A stretch of 64,000 bases of DNA from NCBI GenBank assembly GCA_963697695.1, contig OY969094.1, forward strand, positions 2,356,001-2,420,000, read 5' to 3'. The translations under genes were made by a program, and so were the position numbers. Positions within the stretch are counted from its first letter, which is position 1, and every line of letters starts with the position of its first letter. Positions 48,852-58,236 of the stretch are shown one piece after another. This stretch comes from VRUE01 sp963697695 (GTDB lineage Bacteria > Actinomycetota > Thermoleophilia > Solirubrobacterales > 70-9). The notes below the pieces were generated by a model. That model ran no database searches, was not told where the DNA came from, and saw only the letters and a list, made by a program, of their open reading frames with translations.

Positions 48852-50356
48852 GGAATTCCGTGACCGCCGCCGCCTGGAGTCTCGATTCTGAGCGTGTCGC
48901 CGGGTTTCAGCTCTCCCTCGGCCTTGCTCGGGAGGGGTTCGCCGTTGTGGAGATTGCGGCCTGGGGCACCGTTCTTGCCGCCGTCGCGGCCGCGGGGCGG
49001 GTGATTTCGGCGCTCGGTGATCAGGCTGTACCGCATCGCGACGAGGGCCTCGATCTCGCGCACGATCCCGGCGCCGCCGCGGTGGCTGCCATTGCCGCCG
49101 CTGCCGTGCCGCAGCGAGAGCTCGCGCACGCGCAGCGGAAATTCGCTCTCCAGCGCCTCGACCGGTGTGTTGAGCGTGTTCGACATCGCGACATGGATCG
49201 CGCTTGGGCCATCGGCGTCCGGGCAGGCACCTTGACCCCCCGCAAGCGTCTCGTAGTAGGTGAAGCCCTCGTTGGCGAGGGTGAGGTTGTTCATCGTCCC
49301 CTGCCCCTGGGCGGGAACCGGCCGGGCGCCACCCAGCGCTGCAATGACGAGGTCGGCGACGCGGCTCGAGGCCTCGACGTTGCCGCCGACCACGGCTGCG
49401 GGTGGGCGGGCGTTGAGCAGCGACCCCTCGGGGGCGATCACCTCGATCGGCCGGTAGGCCCCGGCGGAGGGTGGCGCATCGGGATCGGTCAGTACCCGGA
49501 CGGCGAAGAATGCGGCCGACTTGGTCACCGAGAGCGGGCAGTTGAGATTGCCCTCGACCTGGTCGGCAGTGCCGCTGAAATCAAGGGTGAGCCGATCGCC
49601 GGCGATCCTCGCCTCGACCCGCAGGACGATGTCGTCGCCTCGTCCACCTCGGCCTTCCAGCACGTCCTCGGCGCGATAGGCGCCATCGGGGAGTTCGGCG
49701 AGCGCGGCGCGACTTCGGCGCTCGGCGTAGGCGAGGATCTCGTCCATCCCCGCCCGCAGCAGGTCGTTGCCCTGCCGCTCGGCCAGCTCGGCCAAGCGCT
49801 GGGAGCCGATCCGGTTGGCGGCCTGCTGGGCGCGCAGGTCTGCCAGCCGCTGTTTGGGGAAGCGCATCTGCTCTGTGAGCTCCCGCAGCGTCTCGGCATC
49901 GACGACGGTCGGGGGGATCACGACTCCCTCCTCCTCGAGACGGGTGGAAAGCGCCGGCATGCTGCCGGGGGTGGGCCCGCCGACGTCGGCATGGTGGGCA
50001 CGGCAGGCGGCGAAGCCGGTGAGGACGCCATCGACAAAGACCGGCGAGATCAGGGTGATGTCCGGCAGGTGGGTGCCGCCCCTGTAGGGATCGTTGAGGA
50101 TCCATTCCACTCCGGGGCGCTGGTCGAGATCGAGCACCGCCGCGACCGCGTCTGGCATCGAACCCAGGTGCACCGGGATGTGCTCGGCCTGCATCACGAG
50201 CTCGCCCTTGGCATCGAAGATCGCGGTCGAGCAGTCGTGGCGCTCCTTGATGTTGGCCGAGTAGGAGGAGCGGATCAGGGCGGCGCCCATCTCGTCGCAG
50301 GCGGCTCGCAGGCCGCCGACCATCACCTGCAGGGCGATCGGATCGAGGGAGGTCAC
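48848..50356 (-). CDS. hydantoinase B / acetophenone-carboxylase-type subunit, 502 aa
   Basis: HyuB family: LDPIALQVMVGGLRAACDEM, GAALIRSSYSANIKERHDCS, ILNDPYRGGTHLPDITLISP, HHADVGGPTPGSMPALST, and the C-terminal LSLRHGSGGNGSHRGGAGIV, RHNPPRGRDGG-type region (NHPPRGRDGGKNGAPGRN). Partner of HyuA in ATP-dependent hydrolysis or carboxylation of small cyclic amides or ketones. Overlaps hyuA by 4 nt (ATGA). Confidence 0.92.
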   Translation of the reverse strand: MTSLDPIALQVMVGGLRAACDEMGAALIRSSYSANIKERHDCSTAIFDAKGELVMQAEHIPVHLGSMPDAVAAVLDLDQRPGVEWILNDPYRGGTHLPDITLISPVFVDGVLTGFAACRAHHADVGGPTPGSMPALSTRLEEEGVVIPPTVVDAETLRELTEQMRFPKQRLADLRAQQAANRIGSQRLAELAERQGNDLLRAGMDEILAYAERRSRAALAELPDGAYRAEDVLEGRGGRGDDIVLRVEARIAGDRLTLDFSGTADQVEGNLNCPLSVTKSAAFFAVRVLTDPDAPPSAGAYRPIEVIAPEGSLLNARPPAAVVGGNVEASSRVADLVIAALGGARPVPAQGQGTMNNLTLANEGFTYYETLAGGQGACPDADGPSAIHVAMSNTLNTPVEALESEFPLRVRELSLRHGSGGNGSHRGGAGIVREIEALVAMRYSLITERRNHPPRGRDGGKNGAPGRNLHNGEPLPSKAEGELKPGDTLRIETPGGGGHGIP

Positions 50357-52332
50357 GAGCGTCGCTCCGCTTGGATCGTGCCCGTGTCGTCGACCTCAGC
50401 GGACCAGCCGGGTGGGAGGGCGAGGGTCGCCTCGGGCAGCTCGAAGACAACCGGCCCGGCGGCGGTCACGCCGGCCTCGGCCTCGCCGCGCAACACCCGG
50501 GTCTCCGTCCACTCGCCACCGAAGCGGACGTCGCGACTGGTCTCTTCGAGCTGCGCGGGAGGTGCCGCCCGAAGCTTCGGCTGGGGACCGGGCACGACCA
50601 TCGCCAGGCGGATGTGGACGAGAACGACTTCGCCGTCGGGGTCGCGGTGCCCGTAGCGCTCCTCGTGGGCGGCGGAGAAGCGTTCGCAGAGGTCGGCTGG
50701 GTCGGGCCGCGGCCCACCCGGAATCGGCAGCTCGAAAGCCTGTCCCGCGTAACGCATCTCGTAGACCAGCTCCGGCTCGCCGCCGTCGAATCCCTCATTG
50801 AGACCGACCGTCAATGCCTCGACCTCCGCTGCGATCCGCTCGGCACTCAGATCGGCGCCACTGAGCATCACCGTGTGGGCGGTGTCGCGGCGCCGGTCGG
50901 AAGCGCAGAGGCCAAGCGCCGACAGCACCCCTCCGGCGCGCGGGCAGAGGATGCGGTCGATGCCGAGCTCGGCTGCGATTGCCGCGGCGTGCATCGGGCC
51001 GGCACCGCCGAAGGGGAGGAGGGCGAAACGCCGGGGGTCGACGCCGCGCTCGACCGTGACCACGCGCAGCGCCCGGACCATCTCCTGGTTCGCGACCCGA
51101 ACGATTCCCTCGGCGGCCTCCAGCGTGCTCAGGCCGAGCGCCGAGGCGAGCGAGCCGACGGCCGCTCTGGCCGCGTCGGCATCCAGGGCGACTTCGCCGG
51201 CGAGAGTCGAGTCGGGGGAGAGGAGGCCGAGCAGGAGGTTGGCATCGGTGACCGTCGGCTCGGTGCCGCCGCGGCCGTAGCAGGCGGGGCCAGGATCGGC
51301 ACCGGCCGAGTGCGGGCCGACTCGTAGTGCGCCGCCTGCGTCACGCCAGCCGATCGAGCCGCCTCCTGCTCCCACCGTGTGCACGTCGACCATCGGCAAC
51401 TGAATCGGGCGGCCGCCGATCGTGCGCGAGTCGGTCCGCCGCACCTTGCCGCCCTCGACTACGCAGACGTCGCACGACGTTCCGCCCATGTCGAGCCCGA
51501 GCGCGTTGCCGTCGCTGCAGGACCTCGCGATCAGGCCGGCGCCGACGGCGCCGCCGGCGGGTCCCGAGAGGACGCTCCAGGCGCCCGCCCGCGCTGCCTC
51601 CTCGGTGCCGGCGACGCCGCCAGAGGACTGCATCACCCATGGCCGCGGGAGGCCGTTCTCCGCTGCCCGCTCGCCGAGTCGTCCGAGGTAGCGGCCGAGA
51701 AGGGGGGAGAGATAGGCGTCGATCGCCGTCGTCGAGCAGCGCTCGTACTCGCGGAAGCGAGGCAGCACCTCGTGCGAGGCGGAGATGTGCAGGCCGGGGA
51801 TCGCATTGCGCAGGTGCTCGGCGATGCGCCGCTCGTGGGATGGGTCGAGATAGGAGAAGAGCAGGCAGATCGCAACCGACTCGGCGCCGGACTCGCGCAA
51901 GAGCGCCTCCAGCCGGGCCGGCTCCTCGTCGTCTAGGTGCTCCACGACGCCGTTCGCGCCGACCCGCTCATCTGCCTCGAAGCGCAGCTCCGGCTCCACC
52001 AGCGGCGCAGGCTTCGGCGTACAGAGGCGGTAGAGCTCAGGCCGGTCTTGACGGCCGATCTCGAGCAGATCGGCAAAGCCCCGGGTCGCGATCAACGCCG
52101 TGCGGGCGCCCCGTTCCTCCAGCAGGGCATTGGTCCCGACCGTCATCCCGTGCGAGAAGACCTCAACTTCGTCCCCACTTGCCTGCGCTCGCCGCAGAAC
52201 CTCTTCCACCGCGCCGATCACTCCAGCGGACTGGTCATCGGGGGTCGTCGGCTGCTTCGCGGTGTGGATCTGCTCGCCGTCGAGGAGAACGGCGTCGGTG
52301 AAGGTTCCGCCTACGTCGACTCCGAGCAGCAT
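50353..52332 (-). CDS. hydantoinase A / acetophenone-carboxylase-type ATPase subunit, 659 aa
   Basis: ASKHA-like ATPase: MLLGVDVGGTFTDAVLLDGE, NALLEERGARTALIATRGFA, NALGLDMGGTSCDVCVVEGG, TVGAGGGSIGWRDAGGALRV, GPHSAGADPGPACYGRGGTE. C-terminal FALLPFGGAGPMHAAAIAAE. Standard HyuA length. Substrate cannot be told from sequence (5-oxoproline, hydantoin and acetophenone are all known for the family). Confidence 0.93.
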   Translation of the reverse strand: MLLGVDVGGTFTDAVLLDGEQIHTAKQPTTPDDQSAGVIGAVEEVLRRAQASGDEVEVFSHGMTVGTNALLEERGARTALIATRGFADLLEIGRQDRPELYRLCTPKPAPLVEPELRFEADERVGANGVVEHLDDEEPARLEALLRESGAESVAICLLFSYLDPSHERRIAEHLRNAIPGLHISASHEVLPRFREYERCSTTAIDAYLSPLLGRYLGRLGERAAENGLPRPWVMQSSGGVAGTEEAARAGAWSVLSGPAGGAVGAGLIARSCSDGNALGLDMGGTSCDVCVVEGGKVRRTDSRTIGGRPIQLPMVDVHTVGAGGGSIGWRDAGGALRVGPHSAGADPGPACYGRGGTEPTVTDANLLLGLLSPDSTLAGEVALDADAARAAVGSLASALGLSTLEAAEGIVRVANQEMVRALRVVTVERGVDPRRFALLPFGGAGPMHAAAIAAELGIDRILCPRAGGVLSALGLCASDRRRDTAHTVMLSGADLSAERIAAEVEALTVGLNEGFDGGEPELVYEMRYAGQAFELPIPGGPRPDPADLCERFSAAHEERYGHRDPDGEVVLVHIRLAMVVPGPQPKLRAAPPAQLEETSRDVRFGGEWTETRVLRGEAEAGVTAAGPVVFELPEATLALPPGWSAEVDDTGTIQAERRS

Positions 52333-52361
52333 GGGCTGACGCTATCGAGCTGGATCGGGCA

Positions 52362-53852
52362 TCAACGCCAGTGCTCCCGGCGGGGCTCTCCGTCGTCGCC
52401 GAGGACGATGTGGATGCCATCGAACTCGGGGTCGATCGCGGGGAAGTCGGTGCGCAGGTGACCGCCGCGCGACTCCGTCCGGGCAAGGGCGCAGGCCGCG
52501 ATCGCGGCTGCGAGCGGGTAGGAGTCGTCGAGCAGCTCGCGCAGCTGCTCCGGCCGGCGCCTCGGGCCGGAGAGGCGCCAGACCGCGTCGCGGGTCTCTT
52601 CGCTCGGTGGCTCGAACCTCCGCCCGGGAGGAGGCGGGAGCTCGCTGGCCCGTGTCTCTTCCAGCGCTGCCGTTGCGGCGCGACCGCCGAAGACGAAGCA
52701 CTCGCTGAGCGAGTTGGAGGCAAGGCGGTTGGCGCCGTGGAGCCCCGTGCACGAGCTCTCGCCGACCGCGTACAGCCCTGACAGAGAGGAGCGACCGTCG
52801 AGATCGACCGCGATGCCGCCCATCGTGTAATGGGCGGCTGGGGAAACCGGGACGGGCTCGTCGGCCGGGTCGAGGCCGGCCTCGGCGAGGGATGCGAAGA
52901 CGTTCGGGAAGCGTGCGGGGTCGAGATCGCGCAGGTCGAGCTTCACAGCGGTCGTGCCGGCGGCCTCGAGCCGGTCGAGGATGGCGGCGGTGACCGCGTC
53001 CCGTGGCGCCAGCTCGTCGGTGAAGCGGCGGTTGGATGCGTCGAGCAGCGTGGCGCCCTCGCCCCGAACCGCCTCGGTTATGAGCAGTCCGTCGAAGCGA
53101 GTTCCGGGAAGGGCGAGCGCCGTCGGGTGGAACTGGCAGAACTCGAGGTCGGCGAGCTCCGCCCCGGCCAGCATTGCCAGCACCGGGCCGGCGCCGATCG
53201 CCCCCCAGGGATTCGTCGTCCGCCGCCAAAGAGCCGCCGCTCCTCCGGTTGCGAGCACGGTTGCCGTGGAAGCGATCCGGCCGTCGTCGGTCAGTACCCC
53301 GTGGCAGCGCTCGCCGTCGCTCCAAAGCGCTGTGGCGGAGGTGTGCTCACGCACCTCTATCCGTGTCTCGGCGGCGACCATCGCGGCCAGCTTCGAGGTG
53401 ATCTCGGCCCCGGTCTGACTGCCACCGGAGTGGACGATTCGGCGTCGGGTATGCCCCCCCTCGAGGCCAAGCGAGAGTTCGCCGCCGGGCTCCAGGTCGA
53501 AGACGACTCCGCGGGAGCGCAGCCCTTGCACCACGCCTGGCGCCTCATCGACCAAGACCTGGACCGCGGAGGTGCGGCAGAGCCCTCGACCCGCGGCGAT
53601 CGTGTCGGCAGCGTGCTGGGCCGGCGAGTCGCCCGGCTCCAGTGCGGCGGCGAGACCGCCCTGGGCCCAGAAGCTGGCGCTCTGCGAGAGCGGGGTTCGC
53701 GAAACCAGGCAGACTTCGCCGCCGCCCTCTGCTGCGCGCAACGCCGTCCAAAGCCCGGCCGCGCCGCCGCCGACGACGGCGACGTCGAACTCGGTCCCTT
53801 CGGCTATTGCCGGCCCTCTCGCCTGATCGCCTCGACCTGGCCACGCAGCCAC
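52362..53852 (-). CDS. nadB: L-aspartate oxidase NadB, 496 aa
   Basis: FAD dinucleotide site FDVAVVGGGAAGLWTALRAA. Succinate-dehydrogenase-like flavoprotein blocks: SFWAQGGLAAALEPGDSPAQ, HAADTIAAGRGLC, FHPTALALPGTRFDGLLITE, AVRGEGATLLD, AAHYTMGGIAVDLDGRSSLS, GLYAVGESSCTGLHGANRLA, SNSLSECFVFGGRAA. Makes iminoaspartate for NAD. nadA and nadC are not adjacent. GTG 53852 is the only start before the FAD motif; it overlaps the upstream gene by 49 nt. Confidence 0.93.
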   Translation of the reverse strand: MAAWPGRGDQARGPAIAEGTEFDVAVVGGGAAGLWTALRAAEGGGEVCLVSRTPLSQSASFWAQGGLAAALEPGDSPAQHAADTIAAGRGLCRTSAVQVLVDEAPGVVQGLRSRGVVFDLEPGGELSLGLEGGHTRRRIVHSGGSQTGAEITSKLAAMVAAETRIEVREHTSATALWSDGERCHGVLTDDGRIASTATVLATGGAAALWRRTTNPWGAIGAGPVLAMLAGAELADLEFCQFHPTALALPGTRFDGLLITEAVRGEGATLLDASNRRFTDELAPRDAVTAAILDRLEAAGTTAVKLDLRDLDPARFPNVFASLAEAGLDPADEPVPVSPAAHYTMGGIAVDLDGRSSLSGLYAVGESSCTGLHGANRLASNSLSECFVFGGRAATAALEETRASELPPPPGRRFEPPSEETRDAVWRLSGPRRRPEQLRELLDDSYPLAAAIAACALARTESRGGHLRTDFPAIDPEFDGIHIVLGDDGEPRREHWR

Positions 53853-54238
53853 GCGGCCGCTGCTTCGCGAGCGCGAGCCTCCGCGTCGGCGATCGCGCTC
53901 TCGGCCTCGGCCGCACGCCGCTCCGCGGCCTCGATGCGCTTCTCGGCGGCCTCGGTCTGAGTCTCGATCTCGGCGAGGCGGCTCTCGGCAGCGGCGATCG
54001 CACGCTCCTTCCCCTCCCGCTCCTGGCGCAGCTGCTCCTCGTTGGCAGCTTTCAGCTCCTCCAGGGCTTTGCCGGCGCTGGCGCGCTCCTTCTCGAGGTC
54101 GGCCTCGAGCGCTTTGATCTCGGTGGCCACGCGCTTCTCGGCGGTGCTGGCCGCGGCGGCCGCCTCCTCCAGGCGGCGCTTGGCCATCTCCACCTGCGCG
54201 CTGAGGTCTTCGCTGGGCTGGCCTGCTCCCTCGCTCAT
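53804..54238 (-). CDS. coiled-coil protein, 144 aa
   Basis: MSEGAGQPSEDLSAQVEMAK, then heptad-rich Ala/Glu/Lys sequence throughout (RRLEEAAAAASTAEKRVATE, IKALEADLEKERASAGKALE, ESRLAEIETQTEAAEKRIEA). No membrane segment. Low-complexity, so no homology call. Between the glycosyltransferase and nadB on the same strand. Confidence 0.7.
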   Translation of the reverse strand: MSEGAGQPSEDLSAQVEMAKRRLEEAAAAASTAEKRVATEIKALEADLEKERASAGKALEELKAANEEQLRQEREGKERAIAAAESRLAEIETQTEAAEKRIEAAERRAAEAESAIADAEARAREAAAAWLRGQVEAIRREGRQ

Positions 54239-54251
54239 TCCGCTCAATCTA

Positions 54252-55199
54252 TTACGCGCTGCTGAGAACGTCGCGGTAGGCCTCGATCGTGCGCTCGGCC
54301 ATGCGTGCGGCGGAGAGCGAAGCGGCGCGGGCAGCACCCCGGACCCGAGGGTCGGGCGCGTCCAGCAACGGGCGTGTCGCCCTGGCCCAGGGGTCGAGGT
54401 CGAAGGGAACGCAGAGCGTGCCGTCGATTCCTCGAAAGGCGAAGGGGGCGATCCCGACCGGGGTCGAGAGGACGGGGACGTCGCAGGCAAGTGCCTCGAC
54501 GCCGACCATGCCGAAGCCCTCGTAGTCGGAGGTGATCAAGACCGCGTTGGCGGCGTTGATCCAGAGCGGCATCTCCTCCGGCTCGATCGAGCCGCCGGTG
54601 AGCAGCTCCGCGTCGCAGGCCTGTGCCAGCTGCACCGCCCGGTCGTGGCGCTTCTCCGGACGTGCCGGGTTGGCGGCAAAGAGGAGGTAGCGACCCTTGG
54701 GATCGAGTCCGAGCCGGCGCCGCACCTCGTCACGCGGCATCGGGACGAAGCGGCCGAGGTCGGGGCCGCAAGGGAGTACGGCAGAGCCCGGGACCGGCGG
54801 CAGGCCCGGCCTGCCGTTCTCGGGGACGAAGAGCGCTCGCGAGACCGCGGCGACCAGGTCGATGCGCCAGACGAGGCGGCGAGAGAGGGCGCCGACCAGC
54901 CAGTGCCGTACGTCGGTCCCATGGAAGCTGACGATCAGCGGCCGGGCGCCGGCCAGCCGGGCGCACCAGCCGGCGAGGCCGTAGTGAGCGTGCACCAGGT
55001 CGAAGCGCTCACGCCGCAGCAGCTTGCGCAGGCGCCGCGTTGCCGGTGCGTACTCCTGGCGGCCGCGCGGGAAGCTGAAGAGCTCGACCTCGATTCCGCG
55101 GCGCCGCACCTCCTCGACCTGGTCTCTGACCCAGCGGCCCCGTTGCGGGGCGGAGGCGTCGGGCTCGAAGTTGGTGACGACCAGCACGCGCACGCGCAA
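54252..55199 (-). CDS. glycosyltransferase family 4 (GT-B), 315 aa
   Basis: N-terminal GT-B domain RVLVVTNFEPDASAPQRGRW, FDLVHAHYGLAGWCARLAGA, LIVSFHGTDVRHWLVG. C-terminal donor domain LLFAANPARPEKRHDRAVQL, AVLITSDYEGFGMVGVEALA, CDVPVLSTPVGIAPFA (the E-G-F-G-x-x-x-x-E-A motif). Acts on a lipid or secondary-metabolite acceptor; acceptor unknown. A little short for the family. Confidence 0.9.
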   Translation of the reverse strand: MRVRVLVVTNFEPDASAPQRGRWVRDQVEEVRRRGIEVELFSFPRGRQEYAPATRRLRKLLRRERFDLVHAHYGLAGWCARLAGARPLIVSFHGTDVRHWLVGALSRRLVWRIDLVAAVSRALFVPENGRPGLPPVPGSAVLPCGPDLGRFVPMPRDEVRRRLGLDPKGRYLLFAANPARPEKRHDRAVQLAQACDAELLTGGSIEPEEMPLWINAANAVLITSDYEGFGMVGVEALACDVPVLSTPVGIAPFAFRGIDGTLCVPFDLDPWARATRPLLDAPDPRVRGAARAASLSAARMAERTIEAYRDVLSSA

Positions 55200-55233
55200 G
55201 AGGCTATCCGCCGGCGAGGCCCGAGCTTCGATC

Positions 55234-55905
55234 TCAGGCGGCGCGGCGGCGGCGATCGAGGATCGCGGTCAGCTCAGGTCCGAGCTCGGAGAGCGACGCA
55301 GCGTCACCGGCGGAGACGCGGGTGCAGACGAAGGCGAGGGTCGCGTCGATCATGCGCTCGTCGAGGCCGGGGGGCCGGACCGTCTCCTCGTCTGCCCCGC
55401 GGCTTTGCCTCAGCATCTCGGCCAGGCGCTCGATCAGGCGGCGCCGGGCGGCGCCGATCGCCACGGCCTCGAGCGGCGGCTGGGCACAGAGCAACCGGGT
55501 CGAGGCGGGCTCGGAGGCGAGGAAGGCAAGTGCCGCGTCGATGCCGGACTCGAGCGCCGATGTGCCCTGGCCCCGCCCCGAGCAACCTGCCTCGATCTGA
55601 TCGCAGAGCCGGTCGGCCGTCGTCACGTAGGCCGCCAGCAGACAGTCCCAGAGGTTGCCGAAGTGCTTGTAGAAGGTGCTGGTCGAGACACCCGCGCCCT
55701 CGCTGACGTGGGTGGTCGTGACGCTGGCATAGCCGTACTCGCCGAGGGCCTCAGTGATCGACGCGATCAGCCGCCGCCGCTGGTGCTCGACGACGAGGTT
55801 CGACGGAATGCCATGGCGCCCCCGTGGGAGGCGACGGGGCAGCGGCTCGCTCGGCGCGAACGGGCTCTCCGGCAGCTCGTCGGTGACCAGTTCCAGGTGG
55901 GTCAT
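55234..55905 (-). CDS. TetR-family regulator 1, 223 aa
   Basis: HTH at residues about 30-80: QRRRLIASITEALGEYGYAS, VTTTHVSEGAGVSTSTFYKH, FGNLWDCLLAAY. The ligand domain is acidic and helical. Overlaps the next TetR gene by 4 nt (ATGA). Second gene of the minus-strand pair. Confidence 0.92.
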   Translation of the reverse strand: MTHLELVTDELPESPFAPSEPLPRRLPRGRHGIPSNLVVEHQRRRLIASITEALGEYGYASVTTTHVSEGAGVSTSTFYKHFGNLWDCLLAAYVTTADRLCDQIEAGCSGRGQGTSALESGIDAALAFLASEPASTRLLCAQPPLEAVAIGAARRRLIERLAEMLRQSRGADEETVRPPGLDERMIDATLAFVCTRVSAGDAASLSELGPELTAILDRRRRAA

Positions 55906-56606
55906 CCCGTCGCTCCTCCGAGGCCGGCGCGGTCGACCGCGAGCAGCTCCTTGGCCTGCTCGAACTCCGCTTCGGCGGCCTCGGTTCCCAGAAAGGAGCC
56001 GACCGCCAGGTGCATCAGCTCGGGCAGGGCGTCCCAGATCCGGTTCGGGTCCCCGGCGGTGAGCGCCTCGCAGACGCAGGCCTCGATGCCGCCGACGACG
56101 AAGATGCCGGTCGTCTCCGGCGGTGCCTGGTCGGGTTCGATCTCCGCGCGAACGCTGTCGAGGGCCTGGGCGATCCGCTCGATGGCCTCTTCGCGTTTCG
56201 CCATCGCCTCGCCGCCTGCGACCTGCACCTCGACGAAGAGAGCGCGCGCGATCGGGGGGTGCTCGCTGACGAAGCGGAAGAGCCGGATCAGCGCCGCTCG
56301 CACCCCCGCCTGCCAGCCGGGTGCTGTGGCCGCTGCCTCGAGCAGGCTGACGCCGAGCCGTTCGATCCAGACCGCGTAGGCCTGCTGGAAGCAGTCCTCC
56401 TTGCCGGCGAACTCTTCGTAGAACTGGCGTCGGTGGCCGCCGCTGTACTCGAGGACGGCTCGCACCGACGCTCCCCGGTAGCCCTGTTCCCCGACGACGT
56501 TGAGGATTCCCTCCATCGCGCCCTCGCGCGGATCTGCTTCAGGAGCAGGAGCGTCGGCTTCCAGTGGAAGCCAATCTCTAGCTGTAGCGCATGCCTCCTG
56601 TCGCAT
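55902..56606 (-). CDS. TetR-family regulator 2, 234 aa
   Basis: HTH region AMEGILNVVGEQGYRGASVR, AVLEYSGGHRRQFYEEFAGK, EDCFQQAYAVW. Recognition helix differs from the canonical T-F-Y-x-x-F (G-H-R-R-Q-F-Y-E-E-F). Divergent from the third TetR gene with about 67 nt between starts. Confidence 0.9.
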   Translation of the reverse strand: MRQEACATARDWLPLEADAPAPEADPREGAMEGILNVVGEQGYRGASVRAVLEYSGGHRRQFYEEFAGKEDCFQQAYAVWIERLGVSLLEAAATAPGWQAGVRAALIRLFRFVSEHPPIARALFVEVQVAGGEAMAKREEAIERIAQALDSVRAEIEPDQAPPETTGIFVVGGIEACVCEALTAGDPNRIWDALPELMHLAVGSFLGTEAAEAEFEQAKELLAVDRAGLGGATG

Positions 56607-56610
56607 GTCT

Positions 56611-56656
56611 CAATAAAAACTACTCCTTTTTTTCCGGATATGAAATCTTTTTAGAA
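56611..56656. promoter_or_regulatory. divergent TetR promoter with AATAAAAACTA / TTTAGAAA elements
   Basis: AATAAAAACTA at 56611-56621 and TTTAGAAA at 56649-56656 within an AT-rich block. The same two elements occur in the leader of the 58237 gene (58082-58092 and 58102-58109). They may mark a common operator or promoter type. Confidence 0.45.
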
Positions 56657-56673
56657 AGAGCTATCCTCGGCCC

Positions 56674-57354
56674 ATGCAGTACCTCTCGCAGCGACTTGCC
56701 GATAAGCCGGCGAGGACGCGGGAAGGTCAAGCCCCCCGCGGACCTCTGGCTGCGACGCAGCGCGAGCGCATCCTCGCCGCCGCCGAGCAGCTGATCGCCG
56801 AGAAGGGCTGCGCCGGCGCCTCGATCGAAGGCATCGTCAAGGCCGCCGGTGTCTCGACGGTCACTTTCTACGAGCACTTCGAGGACAAGGAAGCGTGCTT
56901 CGTCGCCGCCTTCGATCTCGCGGCCGGGCAGGCCCGCGAGATGTTGCGCGAGGCGGTGTCGGGAGAGCCCTCATGGCCTGAGCAGATCCAGGAGGGACTG
57001 CAGTACCTGCTTGAAGCGATCGATGCGGATCCGTCGCGGGCGCGAATGTGCCTGGTCGAGGCGCAGATGGGCGGGCCGGCGCTGCACGCCCGTTACGAGG
57101 CGGCACTGGACAGTGCGGTCTCGAAGCTGCGCGAGGGACGCGCGCTCGTCTCGGCGACGGTTGGCGTCTCCGACGCGGTCGAGGAAGCGACCGTCGGCGG
57201 CATCGCCTGGCTCCTGCGCGAGCGCCTCGAGCTCGGTGGCGACGGTGGGATGGGGGACCTGCTTCCGAGGGTGACCGAGATCGCCCTCTCTCCTTACCTG
57301 GGCGATGGCCTGACGCTGCCGGTCGCGGCGGTGCCTGCCTCTGGCCATGTCTGA
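56674..57354 (+). CDS. TetR-family regulator 3, 226 aa
   Basis: HTH RERILAAAEQLIAEKGCAGA, SIEGIVKAAGVSTVTFYEHF, EDKEACFVAAFDLAAGQARE. C-terminal part RMCLVEAQMGGPALHARYEA. First gene of the plus-strand pair; overlaps the next by 8 nt. Confidence 0.92.
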   Translation: MQYLSQRLADKPARTREGQAPRGPLAATQRERILAAAEQLIAEKGCAGASIEGIVKAAGVSTVTFYEHFEDKEACFVAAFDLAAGQAREMLREAVSGEPSWPEQIQEGLQYLLEAIDADPSRARMCLVEAQMGGPALHARYEAALDSAVSKLREGRALVSATVGVSDAVEEATVGGIAWLLRERLELGGDGGMGDLLPRVTEIALSPYLGDGLTLPVAAVPASGHV

Positions 57355-58018
57355 TTCGGGGCAAGCAGCCGAGCTCGCGGCGGGAAAGGCCCGTCTTCCG
57401 CCCGGGCGCCATGGCCTGCCGCGCGACTTCGTCGCTGAGAACCAGCGCGAGCGCCTGCTCAACGGCGTCGTCGAGGCGGTCGCCGAGCACGGCTACAACG
57501 AGACGACGATCGGCAAGATCACCCAGGCCGCGAAGATCTCCCGCCGCACCTTCTACGAGTACTTCGCCAGCAAGGAGGAGTGCTTCCTGGCTGCCTACGA
57601 GATGGTCGACGCGCACGTCCATGGTGCGATGCTCGCTGCCGGCGATCCAGCCGAGCCCTGGCCAAAGCAGGTACGGGCGAGGCTGGCGACGCTGCTCGAA
57701 ATCCTCGCCCGCGACCCGGCCGTGGCCCGCTTCTACCTGGTAGAGCCGCTCTCAGCGGGCGGCGACCTCGCTGCCCGCTATCGCGATGCGATGCAGCTGC
57801 TCGCCGAGACGGTGCGGCCTCGAGAGGGGCCTGCCGACATGGACGTCGAAGTCCGCGACCAGGCTCTGATGGGCGGCGTCGCGACTCTCATCGCCCGCCG
57901 CCTCAAGGCCGGCGGAGCCGACCGCCTCGGAGAGCTGCTCCCCGACCTGGTCGAGTTGGTCCTGGCGCCTTACCTCGGTCGCCCAGAGGCCCAGCGCCTC
58001 GCCCGCAGCGCCTCCTAG
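57347..58018 (+). CDS. TetR-family regulator 4, 223 aa
   Basis: Starts in the preceding gene. The linker PGRHGLPRDFVAENQRERLL is very like the PRGRHGIPSNLVVEHQRRRL segment of regulator 1, so they are paralogues. HTH ATTIGKITQAAKISRRTFYE-like block (TTIGKITQAAKISRRTFYEY, FASKEECFLAAYEMVDAHVH). Confidence 0.92.
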   Translation: MSDSGQAAELAAGKARLPPGRHGLPRDFVAENQRERLLNGVVEAVAEHGYNETTIGKITQAAKISRRTFYEYFASKEECFLAAYEMVDAHVHGAMLAAGDPAEPWPKQVRARLATLLEILARDPAVARFYLVEPLSAGGDLAARYRDAMQLLAETVRPREGPADMDVEVRDQALMGGVATLIARRLKAGGADRLGELLPDLVELVLAPYLGRPEAQRLARSAS

Positions 58019-58081
58019 CTGCAGCCGAACTCCCTTCTCTCCGCCGCCTAGCGAAGCTATTTCGGCACCGTTTTCCTTCTT

Positions 58082-58109
58082 AATAAAAACTAGAGCTTGC
58101 ATTTAGAAA
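58082..58109 (+). promoter_or_regulatory. promoter/operator-like elements before the large secreted protein
   Basis: AATAAAAACTA (58082-58092) and TTTAGAAA (58102-58109), matching the TetR divergent promoter. TATGCT at about 58120-58126 is a possible -10. The gap 58019-58236 otherwise holds a long leader. Confidence 0.4.
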
Positions 58110-58236
58110 ACGGATCTTTTATGCTACCGCCATCGCTCGTCAGGGGACGGGCGAAGCACACAGGGAAAACCGAGCCCACGGGGGCCGCCAAGGGAAGCGG
58201 CCGGTAGAGGGGCTCACGGGACAAGGAGAGAGCTAC

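Noticed and set aside
47890..49100. Plus-strand frames overlapping the hypothetical gene 47985-48851 and hyuB
   Set aside because: Antisense shadows; the minus-strand proteins have coherent composition and, for HyuB, clear family motifs.
51327..52301. Arg-rich 324-codon plus-strand frame
   Set aside because: Shadow of HyuA; extreme Arg/Ser/Pro composition, no motif.
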